Assembly: GCA_033782935.1 (NCBI GenBank)
Contig: JAWQEG010000490.1
Span: 2,572,001 to 2,636,000, forward strand
Direction of reading: 5' to 3'
Source of the DNA: Petrolisthes cinctipes
Lineage: Eukaryota > Arthropoda > Malacostraca > Decapoda > Porcellanidae
Length of the DNA: 64,000 nucleotides
In this document: in pieces, positions 39,226-53,385 of the stretch
Layout: each line of letters starts with the position of its first letter
Position numbering within the stretch: position 1 is the stretch's first letter
Position numbers and translations under genes: made by a program
Notes under the pieces: model-generated
The model's input: the letters and a program-made list of their open reading frames with translations, nothing else
Told to the model about the DNA's origin: nothing
The model's database searches: none

Positions 39226-41732
39226 ATTGAATTTTCGGGTGTTTTGAGCCTGAATTTGAGATATAAACGGGTACAGAAGATACATGCACATATTGACTTT
39301 AGGCACCAAAAATATCGATTTTCAGCATGTTTTGGGCCTGAATTTTGAAAATACTCTAACACGGAGTAGGCATGTACAGATCGCTTCTGGGACCCCAAAA
39401 TATCGAATTTTCGGGTGTTTAGGGCCAGAATTTGAGATATTATCGGGTACAGAAGATGAATGCACATATCGACTTTTGGGCACCTAAAAGATCGATTTTC
39501 AGTATGTTTTTGGCCTGTATTTTTTAAAATACTCTAACACGGAGTAGGCATGTACAGATACCTTCTGGGACCTCTAAATATCGAATTTTCGGGTGTTTTG
39601 GGACTGAATTTGAGATATCGATTTTTTGGCACCTAAAATGTCGATTTTTAGCATGTTTTTAGCCTATATTTTGAAAATATTCTAGCACTGAGTAGGCATG
39701 TAAAGATTGCTTCTGGGACCCCAAAATATTGAATTTTCGGGTGTTTTGAGCCTGAATTTGAGATATAAACGGGTACAGAAGATACATGCACATATTGACT
39801 TTGGGCACCAAAAATATCGATTTTCAGCATGTTTTGGGCCTGAATTTGGAAAATACTCTAACACTGAGTAGGCATGTACAGATTGCTTCTGGGACCACAA
39901 AATATTGAATTTTCGGGTGTTTTGAGCCTGAATTTGAGATATAAACGGGTACTGAAGATGCATGCAGATATCGACTTTTGTGCACCTAAAAGATCGATTT
40001 TCAGTATGTTTTGAGCATGTATTTTGAAAATACTCTAACACGGAGTAGGCATGTACAGATCGCTTCTGGGACCCCTAAATATCGAATTTTCGGGTGTTTT
40101 GGGACTGAATTTGAGATATCGACTTTTTGGCACCTAAAAGATCGATTTTTTGCATGTTTTTAGCCTATATTTTGAAAATATTCTAGCACTGAGTAGGCAT
40201 GTACAGATTGCTTCTGGGACCCCAAAATATTGAATTTTCGGGTGTTTTGAGCCTGAATTTGAGATATAAACGGGTACAGAAGATACATGCACATATTGAC
40301 TTTGGGCACCAAAAATATCGATTTTCAGCATGTTTTGGGCCTGAATTTTGAAAATACTCTAACACGGAGTAGGCATGTACAGATCGCTTCTCGGACCCCA
40401 AAATATCGAATTTTCGGGTGTTTAGGGCCAGAATTTGAGATATAAACGGGTACAGAAGATGCATGCACATATCGACTTTTGGGCACCTAAAAGATCGATT
40501 TTCAGTATGTTTTTGGCCTGTATTTTGAAAATACTCTAACACGGAGTAGGCATGTACAGATCGCTTCTGGGACCCCTAAATATCGAATTTTCGGGTGTTT
40601 TGGGACTGAATTTGAGATATCGACTTTTTTTCACCTAAAAGATCGATTTTTAGCATGTTTTTAGCCTATATTTTGAAAATATTCTAGCACTGAGAAGGCA
40701 TGTACAGATTGCTTCTGGGACCCCAAAATATTGAATTTTCGAGTGTTTTGAGCCTGAATTTGAGATATAAACGGGTACAGAAGATACATGCACATATTGA
40801 CTTTGGGCACCAAAAATATCGATTTTCAGCATGTTTTGGGCCTGAATTTTGAAAATACTCTAACACGGAGTAGGCATGTACAGATCGCTTCTGGGACCCC
40901 AAAATATTGAATTTTCGGGTGTTTAGGGCCAGAATTTGAGATATTATCGGGTACAGAAGATGAATGCACATATCGACTTTTGGGCACCTAAAAGATCGAT
41001 TTTCAGTATGTTTTTGGCCTGTATTTTGAAAATACTCTAACACGGAGTAGGCATGTACAGATACCTTCTGGGACCTCTAAATATCGAATTTTCGGGTGTT
41101 TTGGGACTGAATTTGAGATATCGATTTTTTGGCACCTAAAATGTCGATTTTTAGCATGTTTTTAACCTATATTTTGAAAATATTCTAGCACTGAGTAGGC
41201 ATGTAAAGATTGCTTCTGGGACCCCAAAATATTGAATTTTCGGGTGTTTTGAACCTGAATTTGAGATATAAACGGGTACAGAAGATACATTCACATATTG
41301 ACTTTGGGCACCAAAAATATCGATTTTCAGCATGTTTTGGGCCTGAATTTGTTAAATACTCTAACACGGAGTAGGCATGTACAGATCGCTTCTGGGACCC
41401 CAAAATATCAAATTTTCGGGTGTTTAGGGCCAGAATTTGAGATATAAACGGGTACAGAAGATGCATGCACATATCGACTTTTGGGCACCTAAAAGATCGA
41501 TTTTCAGTATGTTTTTGGCCTGTATTTTTAAAATACTCTAACACAGAGTAGGCATGTACAGATACCTTCTGGGACCTCTAAATATCGAATTTTCGGGTGT
41601 TATGGGACTGAATTTGTGATATCGATTTTTTGGCACCTATAATATCGATTTTTAAGCATGTTTTTAGCCTATATTTTGAAAATATTCTAGCACTGTGTAG
41701 GCATGTACAGATTGCTTCTGGGACCCCAAAAT
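39226..41732 (+). repeat. Super-repeat P-Q-R-S-T, copy (2,507 bp)
   Basis: Units start at 39226, 39728, 40229, 40730 and 41231, each 4,009 bp after its partner. Private changes (cgagtgttttg near 40,741, gatacattcac near 41,287, atcaaatttt near 41,408) show slight later divergence. The last unit runs on into the tttttaagcatg marker (near 41,655) that introduces the next domain. Confidence 0.86.
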
Positions 41733-44542
41733 ATTGAAATTTCGGGTGTTTTGAGCCTGAATTTGATATAGAAACGGGTACGGAAGATACATGCACATAT
41801 TGACTTTGGGCATCTAAAATATCGATTTTCAGCATGTTTTGGGCCTGTATTTTGAAAATACTCTAACACTGAGTAGGCATGTACAGATTGCTTCTGGGAC
41901 CCCAAAATATTGAATTTTCGGGTGTTTTGAGCCTGAATTTGAGATATAAACGGGTACTGAAGATGCATGCACATATCGACTTTTGTGCACCTAAGAGATC
42001 GATTTTCAGTATGTTTTGAGCATGTATTTTGAAAATACTCTAACACGGAGTAGGCATGTACAGATCGCTTCTGGGGCCCCTAAATATCGAATTTTCTGGT
42101 GTTTTGGGACTGAATTTGAGATATCGACTTTTTGGCACCTAAAAGATCGATTTTTAGCATGTTTTTAGCCTATATTTTGAAAATATTCTAGCACTGAGTA
42201 GGCATGTACAGATTGCTTCTGGGACCCCAAAATATTGAATTTTCGGGTGTTTTGAGCCTGAATTTGAGATATAAACGGGTACAGACTTTGGGCACCAAAA
42301 ATATCGATTTTCTGCATGTTTTGGGCCTGAATTTTGAAAATACTCTAACACGGAGTAGGCATGTACAGATCGCTTCTGGGACCCCAAAATATCGAATTTT
42401 CGGGTGTTTAGGGCCAGAATTTGAGATATAAACGGGTACAGAAGATGAATGCACATATCGACTTTTGGGCACCTAAAAGATCGATTTTCAGTATGTTTTT
42501 GGCCTGTATTTTGAAAATACTCTAACAAGAATTAGGCATGTACAGATACCTTCTGGAACCTCTAAATATCGAATTTTCGGGTGTTATGGGACTGAATTTG
42601 AGATATCGATTTTTTGGCACCTATAATATCGATTTTTAGCATGTTTTTAGCCTATATTTTGAAAATATTCTAGCACTGTGTAGGCATGTACAGATTGCTT
42701 CTGGGACCCCAAAATATTGATTTTTCGGGTGTTTTGAGCCTGAATTTGAGATATAAACGGGTACAGAAGATACATGCACATATTGACTTTGGGCATCTAA
42801 AATATCGATTTTCAGCATGTTTTGGGCCTGTTTTTTAAAATACTCTAACACTGAGTAGGCATGTACAGATTGCTTCTGGGACCCCAAAATATTGAATTTT
42901 CGGGTGTTTTGAGCCTGAATTTGAGATATAAACGGGTACTGAAGATGCATGCACATATCGACTTTTGTGCACCTAAAAGATCGATTTTCAGTATGTTTTG
43001 AGCATGTATTTTGAAAATACTCTAACACGGAGTAGGCATGTACAGATCGCTTCTGGGACCCCTAAATATCGAATTTTCGGGTGTTTTGGGACTGAATTTG
43101 AGATATCGACTTTTTGGCATTTAAAAGATCGATTTTTAGCATGTTTTTAGCCTATATTTTGAAAATATTCTAGCACTGAGTAGGCATGTACAGATTGCTT
43201 CTGGGACCCCAAAACATTGATTTTTCGGGTGTTTTGAGCCTGAATTTGAGATATAAACGGGTACAGAAGATACATGTACATATTGACTTTGGGCACCAAA
43301 AATATCGATTTTCAGCATGTTTTGGGCCTGAATTTTGAAAATACTCTAACACGGAGTAGGCATGTACAGATCGCTTCTGGGACCCCAAAATATCGAATTT
43401 TCGGGTGTTTAGGGCCAGAATTTGAGATATAAACGGGTACAGAAGATGCATGCACATATCGACTTTTGGGCACCTATAAGATGGATTTTCAGTATGTTTT
43501 TGGCCTGTATTTTGAAAATACTCTAAAGAGAATTAGGCATGTACAGATACCTTCTGGGACCTCTAAATATCGAATTTTCGGGTGTTTTGGGACTGAATTT
43601 GATATATCGATTTTTTGGCACCTAAAATGTCTATTTTTAGCATGTTTTTAGCCTATATTTTGAAAATATTCTAGCAATGAGTAGGCATGTACAGATTGCT
43701 TCTGGGACCCCAAAATATTGAATTTTCGGGTGTTTTAAGCCTGAATTTGAGATATAAACGGGTACAGAAGATACATGCACATATCGACTTTTGGGCACCT
43801 AAAAGATCGATTTTCAGTATGTTTTTGGCCTGTATTTTGAAAATACTCTAACAAGAATTAGGCATGTACAGATACCTTCTGGGAACTCTAAATATCGAAT
43901 TTTCGGGTGTTTTGGGACTGAATTTGATATATCGATTTTTTGGCACCTAAAATGTCTATTTTTAGCATGTTTTTAGCCTATATTTTGAAAATATTCTAGC
44001 ACTGTGTAGGCATGTACAGATTGCTTCTGGGACCCCAAAATATTGAATTTTCGGGTGTTTTGAGCCTGAATTTGAGATATAAACGGGTACAGAAGATACA
44101 TGCACATATTGACTTTGGGCATCTAAAATATCGATTTTCAGCATGTTTTGGGCCTGTATTTTGAAAATACTCTAACACTGAGTAGGCATGTACAGATTGC
44201 TTCTGGGACCCCAAAATATTGAATTTTCGGGTGTTTTGAGCCAGAATTTGAGATATAAACGGGTACTGAAGATGCATGCACACATCGACTTTTGTGCACC
44301 TAAAAGATCGATTTTCAGTATGTTTTGAGCATGTATTTTGAAAATACTCTAACACGGAGTAAGCATGTACAGATCGCTTCTGGGACCCCAAAATATCGAA
44401 TTTTCGGGTGTTTTGGGACTGAATTTGAGATATCGACTTTTTGGCACCTAAAAGTTCGATTTTTAGCATGTTTTTAGCCTATATTTTGAAAATATTCTAG
44501 CACTGAGTAGGCATGTACAGATTGCTTCTGGGACCCCAAAAT
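41733..44542 (+). repeat. Array segment: II(gatatag), 482, 500, I, 325, II
   Basis: Units start at 41733, 42234 (19-bp loss near 42,286), 42716 (500 bp), 43216, 43717 (325 bp) and 44042. It resembles 7.3-9.6 and 48.7-50.5 kb but lacks the 325-bp unit between the gatatag unit and the 482-bp unit. The 325-bp unit at 43717 is a hybrid monomer (A-like left end, B-like right end) plus C. Confidence 0.83.
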
Positions 44543-47500
44543 ATTGATTTTTCGGGTGTTTTGAGCCTGAATTTGAGATATAAACGGGTACAAAAGATAC
44601 ATGCACATATTGACTTTGGGCACCAAAAATATCGATTTTCAGCATGTTTTGGGCCTGAATTTTGAAAATACTCTAACACGGAGTAGGCATGTACAGATCG
44701 CTTCTGGGACCCCAAAATATCGAATTTTCGGGTGTTTAGGGCCAGAATTTGAGATATAAACGGGTACAGAAGATGCATGCACATATCGACTTTTGGGCAC
44801 CTAAAAGATCGATTTTCAGTATGTTTTTGGCCTGTATTTTGAAAATACTCTAACAAGAATTAGGCATGTACAGATACCTTCTGGGACCTCTAAATATCGA
44901 ATTTTCGGGTGTTTTGGGACTGAATTTGATATATCGATTTTTTGGCACCTAAAATGTCGATTTTTAGCATGTTTTTAGCCTATATTTTGAAAATATTCTA
45001 GCACTGTGTAGGCATGTACAGATTGCTTCTGGGACCCCAAAATATTGAATTTTCGGGTGTTTTGAGCCTGAATTTGAGATATAAACGGGTACAGAAGATA
45101 CATGCACATATTGACTTTAGGCATCTAAAATATCGATTTTCAGCATGTTTTGGGCCTGTATTTTGAAAATACTCTAACACTGAGTAGGCATGTACAGATT
45201 GCTTCTGGGACCCCAAAATATTGAATTTTCGGGTGTTTTGAGCCTGAATTTGAGATATAAACGGGTACTGAAGATGCATGCACATATCGACTTTTGTGCA
45301 CCTAAAAGATCGATTTTCAGTATGTTTTGAGAATGTATTTTGAAAATACTCTAACACGGAGTAGGCATGTACAGATCGCTTCTGGGACCCCAAAATATCG
45401 AATTTTCGGGTGTTTAGGGCCAGAATTTGAGATATAAACAGGTACAGAAGATGCATGCACATATCGACTTTTGGGCACCTAAAAGATCGATTTTCAGTAT
45501 GTTTTTGGCCTGTATTTTGAAAATACTCTAACAAGAATTAGGCATGTACAGATACCTTCTGGGACCTCTAAATATCGAATTTTCGGGTGTTTTGGGACTG
45601 AATTTGATATATCGATTTTTTGGCACCTAAAATGTCTATTTTTAGCATGTTTTTAGCCTATATTTTGAAAATATTCTAGCACTGTGTAGGCATGTACAGA
45701 TTGCTTCTGGGACCCCAAAATATTGAATTTTCGGGTGTTTTGAGCCTGAATTTGAGATATAAACGGGTACAGAAGATACATGCACATATTGACTTTGGGC
45801 ATCTAAAATATCGATTTTCAGCATGTTTTGGGCCTGTATTTTGAAAATACTCTAACACTGAGTAGGCATGTACAGATTGCTTCTGGGACCCCAAAATATT
45901 GAATTTTCGGGTGTTTTGAGCCTGAATTTGAGATATAAACGGGTACTGAAGATGCATGCACATATCGACTTTTGTGCACCTAAAAGATCGATTTTCAGTA
46001 TGTTTTGAGCATGTATTTTGAAAATACTCTAACACGGAGTAGGCATGTACAGATCGCTTCTGGGACCCCTACATATCGAATTTTCGGGTGTTTTGGGACT
46101 GAATTTGAGATATCGACTTTTTGGCACCTAAAAGTTCGATTTTTAGCATGTTTTTAGCCTATATTTTGAAAATATTCTAGCACTGAGTAGGCATGTACAG
46201 ATTGCTTCTGGGACCCCAAAATATTGAATTGTCGGGTGTTTTGAGCCTGAATTTGAGATATAAACGGGTACAGAAGATACATGCACATATTGACTTTGTT
46301 CATCTAAAATATCGATTTTCAGCATGTTTTGGGCCTGTATTTTGAAAATACTCTAACACTGTACAGATTGCTTCTGGGACCCCAAAATATCGAATTTTCG
46401 GGTGTTTTAAGCCTGAATTTGAGATATAAACGGGTACTGAAGATGCATGCACATATCGACTTTTGTGCACCTAAAAGATCGATTTTCAGTATGTTTTGAG
46501 AATGTATTTTGAAAATACTCTAACACGGAGTAGGCATGTACAGTTTGCTTCTGGGACCCCTACATATCGAATTTTCGGGTGTTTTGGGACTGAATTTGAG
46601 ATATCGACTTTTTGGCACCTAAAAGATCGATTTTTAGCATGTTTTTAGCCTATATTTTGAAAATATTCTAGCACTGAGTAGGCATGTACAGATTGCTTCT
46701 GGGACCCCAAAATATTGATTTTTCGGGTGTTTTGAGCCTGAATTTGAGATATAAACGGGTACAGAAGATACATGCACATATTGACTTTTGGCATCTAAAA
46801 TATCGATTTTCAGCATGTTTTGGGCCTGTATTTTGAAAATACTCTAACACTGAGTAGGCATGTACAGATTGCTTCTGGGACCCAAAAATATTGAATTTTC
46901 TGGTGTTTTGAGCCTGAATTTGAGATATAAACGGGTACTGATGATGCATGCACATATCGACTTTTGTGCACCTAAAAGATCGATTTTCAGTATGTTTTGA
47001 GCATGTATTTTGAAAATACTCTAACACGGAGTAGGCATGTACACATCGCTTCTGGGACCCCTAAATATCGAATTTTCGGGTGTTTTGGGACTGAATTTGA
47101 GATATCGACTTTTTGGCACCTAAAAGATCGATTTTTAGCATGTTTTTAGCCTATATTTTGAAAATATTCTAGCACTGAGTAGGCATGTACAGATTGCTTC
47201 TGGGACCCCAAAATATTGAATTTTCGGGTGTTTTGAGCCTGAATTTGAGATATAAACGGGTACAGAAGATACATGCACATATTGACTTTGGGCACCAAAA
47301 ATATCGATTTTCAGCATGTTTTGGGCCTGAATTTTGAAAATACTCTAACACGGAGTAGGCATGTACAGATCGCTTCTGGGACCCCAAAATATCGAATTTT
47401 CGGGCATTTAGGGCCAGAATTTGAGATATAAACGGGTACAGAAGATGAATGCACATATCGACTTTTGGGCCCCTAAAAGATCGATTTTCAGTATGTTTTT

Positions 47501-48718
47501 GGCCTGTATTTTGAAAATACTCTAACACGGAGTAGGCATGTACAGATACCTTCTGGGACCTCTAAATATCGAATTTTCGGGTGTTATGGGACTGAATTTG
47601 AGATATCGATTTTTTGGCACCTATAATATCGATTTTTAGCATGTTTTTAGCCTATATTTTGAAAATATTCTAGCACTGTGTAGGCATGTACAGATTGCTT
47701 CTGGGACCCCAAAATATTGAATTTTCGGGTGTTTTGAGCCTGAATTTAAGATATAAACGGGTACAGAAGATACATGCACATATTGACTTTAGGCATCTAA
47801 AATATCGATTTTCAGCATGTTTTGGGCCTGTATTTTGAAAATACTCTAACACTGAGTAGGCATGTACAGATTGCTTCTGGGACCACAAAATATTGAATTT
47901 TCGGTTTTTTTGAGCCTGAATTTGAGATATAAACGGGTACTGAAGATGCATGCAGATATCGACTTTTGTGCACCTAAAAGATCGATTTTCAGTATGTTTT
48001 CAGCATGTATTTTGAAAATACTCTAACACGGAGTAGGCATGTACAGATCGCTTCTGGGACCCCTAAATATCGAATTTTCGGGTGTTTTGGGACTGAATTT
48101 GAGATATCGACTTTTTGGCACCTAAAAGATCGATTTTTTGCATGTTTTTAGCCTATATTTTGAAAATATTCTAGCACTGAGTAGGCATGTACAGATTGCT
48201 TCTGGGACCCCAAAATATTGATTTTTCGGGCGTTTTGAGCCTGAATTTGAGATATAAACGGGTACAGAAGATACATGCACATATTGACTTTGGGCACCAA
48301 AAATATCGATTTTCAGCATGTTTTGGGCCTGAATTTTGAAATTACTCTAACACGGAGTAGGCATGTACAGATCGCTTCTGGGACCCCAAAATATCGAATT
48401 TTCGGGTGTTTAGGGCCAGAATTTGAGATATAAACGGGTACAGAAGATGCATGCACATATCGACTTTTGGGCACCTAAAAGATCGATTTTCAGTATGTTT
48501 TTGGCCTGTATTTTTAAAATACTCTAACACAGAGTAGGCATGTACAGATACCTTCTGGGACCTCTAAATATCGAATTTTCGGGTGTTATGGGACTGAATT
48601 TGTGATATCGATTTTTTGGCACCTATAATATCGATTTTTAAGCATGTTTTTAGCCTATATTTTGAAAATATTCTAGCACTGTGTAGGCATGTACAGATTG
48701 CTTCTGGGACCCCAAAAT
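44543..48718 (+). repeat. Array segment: I, 678, II, II(491), II, I, II, I
   Basis: Units start at 44543, 45044 (678 bp), 45722, 46223 (10-bp loss near 46,358, with ctttgttcatc), 46714, 47215 (gcattta marker), 47716 and 48217. The unit at 47716 shares accacaaaatatt, gcagatatcg and tttcagcatg with 15.4-15.7 kb. An extra A in tttttaagcatg (near 48,640) closes the segment. Confidence 0.83.
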
Positions 48719-51528
48719 ATTGAATTTTCGGGTGTTTTGAGGCTGAATTTGATATAGAAACGGGTACGGAAGATACATGCACATATTGACTTTGGGCATC
48801 TAAAATATCGATTTTCAGCATGTTTTGGGCCTGTATTTTGAAAATACTCTAACACTGAGTAGGCATGTACAGATTGCATCTGGGACCCCAAAATATTGAA
48901 TTTTCGGGTGTTTTGAGCCTGAATTTGAGATATAAACGGGTACTGAAGATGCATGCACATATCGACTTTTGTGCACCTAAGAGATCGATTTTCAGTATGT
49001 TTTGAGCATGTATTTTGAAAATACTCTAACACGGAGTAGGCATGTACAGATCGCTTCTGGGGCCCCTAAATATCGAATTTTCTGGTGTTTTGGGACTGAA
49101 TTTGAGATATCGACTTTTTGGCACCTAAAAGATCGATTTTTAGCATGTTTTTAGCCTATATTTTGAAAATATTCTAGCACTGAGTAGGCATGTACAGATT
49201 GCTTCTGGGACCCCAAAATATTGAATTTTCGGGTGTTTTGAGCCTGAATTTAAGATATAAACGGGTACTGAAGATGCATGCACATATCGACTTTTGTGCA
49301 CCTAAAAGATCGATTTTCAGTATGTTTTGAGCATGTATTTTGAAAATACTCTAACACGGAGTAGGCATGTACAGATCGCTTCTGGGACCCCTAAATATCG
49401 AATTTTCGGGTGTTTTGGGACTGAATTTGAGATATCGAATTTTTGGCACCTAAAAGATCGATTTTTAGCATGTTTTTAGCCTATATTTTGAAAATATTCT
49501 AGCACTGAGTAGGCATGTACAGATTGCTTCTGGGACCCCAAAATATTGAATTTTCGGGTGTTTTGAGCCTGAATTTGAGATATAAACGGGTACAGACTTT
49601 GGGCACCAAAAATATCGATTTTCTGCATGTTTTGGGCCTGAATTTTGAAAATACTCTAACACGGAGTAGGCATGTACAGATCGCTTCTGGGACCCAAAAA
49701 TATCGAATTTTCGGGTGTTTAGGGCCAGAATTTCAGATATAAACGGGTACAGAAGATGAATGCACATATCGACTTTTGGGCACCTAAAAGATCGATTTTC
49801 AGTATGTTTTTGGCCTGTATTTTGAAAATACTCTAACACGGAGTAGGCATGTACAGATACCTTCTGGAACCTCTAAATATCGAATTTTCGGGTGTTATGG
49901 GACTGAATTTGAGATATCGATTTTTTGGCACCTATAATATCTATTTTTAGCATGTTTTTAGCCTATATTTTGAAAATATTCTAGCACTGAGAAGACATGT
50001 ACAGATTGCTTCTGGGACCCCAAAATATTGAATTTTCGGGTGTTTTGAGCCTGAATTTGATATATAAACGGGTACAGAAGATACATGCACATATTGACTT
50101 TGGGCATCTAAAATATCGATTTTCAGCATGTTTTGGGCCTGTTTTTGAAAATACTCTAACACTGAGTAGGCATGTACAGATTGCTTCTGGGACCCCAAAA
50201 TATTGAATTTTCGGGTGTTTTGAGCCTGAATTTGAGATATAAACGGGTACTGAAGATGCATGCACATATCGACTTTTGTGCACCTAAAAGATCGATTTTC
50301 AGTATGTTTTGAGCATGTATTTTGAAAATACTCTAACACGGAGTAGGCATGTACAGATCGCTTCTGGGACCCCTAAATATCGAATTTTCGGGTGTTTTGG
50401 GACTGAATTTGAGATATCGACTTTTTGGCATTTAAAAGATCGATTTTTAGCATGTTTTTAGCCTATATTTTGAAAATATTCTAGCACTGAGTAGGCATGT
50501 ACAGATTGCTTCTGGGACCCCAAAATATTGATTTTTCGGGTGTTTTGAGCCTGAATTTGAGATATAAACGGGTACTGAAGATACATGCACATATTGACTT
50601 TGGGCACCAAAAATATCGATTTTCAGCATGTTTTGGGCCTGAATTTTGAAAATACTCTAACACGGAGTAGGCATGTACAGATCGCTTCTGGGACCCCAAA
50701 ATATCGAATTTTCAGGTGTTTAGGGCCAGAATTTGAGATATAAACGGGTACAGAAGATGCATGCACATATCAACTTTTGGGCACCTAAAAGATGGATTTT
50801 CAGTATGTTTTTGGCCTGTATTTTGAAAATACTCTAACAAGAATTAGGCATGTACAGATACCTTCTGGGACCTCTAAATATCGAATTTTCGGGTGTTTTG
50901 TGACTGAATTTGAGATATCGATTTTTTGGCACCTAAAATGTCTATTTTTAGCATGTTTTTAGCCTATATTTTGAAAATATTCTAGCAATGAGTAGGCATG
51001 TACAGATTGCCTCTGGGACCCCAAAATATTGAATTTTCGGGTGTTTTGAGCCTGAATTTGAGATATAAACGGGTACAGAAGATACATGCACATATTGACT
51101 TTGGGCATCTAAAATATCGATTTTCAGCATGTTTTGGGCCTGTATTTTGAAAATACTCTAACACTGAGTAGGCATGTACAGATTGCTTCTGGGACCCCAA
51201 AATATTGATTTTTCGGGTGTTTTGAGCCTATATTTGAGATATAAACGGGTACTGAAGATGCATGCACATATCGACTTTTGTGCACCTAAAAGATCGATTT
51301 TCAGTATGTTTTGAGCATGTATTTTGAAAATACTCTAACACGGAGTAGGCATGTACAGATCGCTTCTGGGACCCCTACATATCGAATTTTCGGGTGTTTT
51401 GGGACTGAATTTGAGATATCGACTTTTTGGCACCTAAAAGTTCGATTTTTAGCATGTTTTTAGCCTATATTTTGAAAATATTCTAGCACTGAGTAGGCAT
51501 GTACAGATTGCTTCTGGGACCCCAAAAT
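48719..51528 (+). repeat. Array segment: II(gatatag), 325, 482, 500, I, II
   Basis: Units start at 48719, 49220 (325 bp, B'-C), 49545 (482 bp), 50027 (500 bp), 50527 and 51028. The first four match 7336-9143 at an offset of 41,383 bp, with the same interval succession and the same small deletions. Confidence 0.86.
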
Positions 51529-53385
51529 ATTGATTTTTCGGGTGTTTTGAGCCTGAATTTGAGATATAAACGGGTACAGAAAATACATGCACATATTGAC
51601 TTTGGGCACCAAAAATATCGATTTTCAGCATGTTTTGGGCCTGAATTTTGAAAATACTCTAACACGGAGTAGGCATGTACAGATCGCTTCTGGGACCCCA
51701 AAATATCGAATTTTCGGGTGTTTAGGGCCAGAATTTGAGATATAAACGGGTACAGAAGATGCATGCACATATCGACTTTTGGGCACCTAAAAGATCGATT
51801 TTCAGTATGTTTTTGGCCTGTATTTTGAAAATACTCTAACAAGAATTAGGCATGTACAGATACCTTCTGGGACCTCTAAATATCGAATTTTCGGGTGTTT
51901 TGGGACTGAATTTGATATATCGATTTTTTGGCACCTAAAATGTCTATTTTTAGCATGTTTTTAGCCTATATTTTGAAAATATTCTAGTACTGTGTAGGCA
52001 TGTACAGATTGCTTCTGGGACCCCAAAATATTGAATTTTCGGGTGTTTTGAGCCTGAATTTGAGATATAAACGGGTACAGAAGATACATGCACATATTGA
52101 CTTTAGGCATCTAAAATATCGATTTTCAGCATGTTTTGGGCCTGTATTTTGAAAATACTCTAACACTGAGTAGGCATGTACAGATTGCTTCTGGGACCCC
52201 AAAATATTGAATTTTCGGGTGTTTTGAGCCTGAATTTGAGATATAAACGGGTACTGAAGATGCATGCACATATCGACTTTTGTGCACCTAAAAGATCGAT
52301 TTTCAGTATGTTTTGAGCATGTATTTTGAAAATACTCTAACACGGAGTAGGCATGTACAGATCGCTTCTGGGACCCCAAAATATCGAATTTTCGGGTGTT
52401 TAGGGCCAGAATTTGAGATATAAACAGGTACAGAAGATGCATGCACATATCGACTTTTGGGCACCTAAAAGATCGATTTTCAGTATGTTTTTGGCCTGTA
52501 TTTTGAAAATACTCTAACAAGAATTAGGCATGTACAGATACCTTCTGGGACCTCTAAATATCGAATTTTCGGGTGTTTTGGGACTGAATTTGATATATCG
52601 ATTTTTTGGCACCTAAAATGTCTATTTTTAGCATGTTTTTAGCCTATATTTTGAAAATATTCTAGTACTGTGTAGGTATGTACAGATTGCTTCTGGGACC
52701 CCAAAATATTGAATTTTCGGGTGTTTTGAGCCTGAATTTGAGATATAAACGGGTACAGAAGATACATGCACATATTGACTTTAGGCATCTAAAATATCGA
52801 TTTTCAGCATGTTTTGGGCCTGTATTTTGAAAATACTCTAACACTGAGTAGGCATGTACAGATTGCTTCTGGGACCCCAAAATATTGAATTTTCGGGTGT
52901 TTTGAGCCTGAATTTGAGATATAAACGGGTACTGAAGATGCATGCACATATCGACTTTTGTGCACCTAAAAGATCGATTTTCAGTATGTTTTGAGCATGT
53001 ATTTTGAAAATACTCTAACACAGAGTAGGCATGTACAGATCGCTTCTGGGACCCCAAAATATCGAATTTTCGGGTGTTTAGGGCCAGAATTTGAGATATA
53101 AACAGGTACAGAAGATGCATGCACATATCGACTTTTGGGCACCTAAAAGATCGATTTTCAGTATGTTTTTGGCCTGTATTTTGAAAATACTCTAACAAGA
53201 TTTAGGCATGTACAGATACCTTCTGGGACCTCTAAATATCGAATTTTCGGGTGTTTTGGGACTGAATTTGATATATCGATTTTTTGTCACCTAAAATGTC
53301 TATTTTTAGCATGTTTTTAGCCTATATTTTGAAAATATTCTAGCACTGTGTAGGCATGTACAGATTGCTTCTGGGACCCCAAAAT
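51529..53385 (+). repeat. Type I unit plus two tandem 678-bp units
   Basis: The two four-monomer units (52030-52707 and 52708-53385) are nearly identical and adjacent, and both are preceded by ttctagtactgtg. A 678-bp unit has itself been copied in tandem, which would be the seed of a new higher-order period. The equivalent places in blocks gamma (24.1 and 27.2 kb) have only one such unit. Confidence 0.88.

Larger units (their letters stand above)
32707..41732 (+). repeat. Second-level higher-order domain (18 units; P-Q-R-S-T pattern)
   Basis: Private variants let single units be named. P (32707, 35217, 39226) has aggcacc, ttatcggg and ttttttaaaatac. Q (33209, 35719, 39728) has tttggaaaatac, accacaaaat and gcagatatcg. 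R (33710, 36220, 40229) has cttctcggacc. S (34215, 36721, 38224, 40730) has ttatcggg. T (37222, 38725, 41231) has tgaacctg and tttgttaaatac. Order: PQRS, an R-like unit (34716), PQRST, V (37723), ST, PQRST. Offsets are 2,510 bp (first to second P) and 4,009 bp (second to third). The domain is more homogeneous than its flanks, which indicates recent amplification. Confidence 0.88.
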
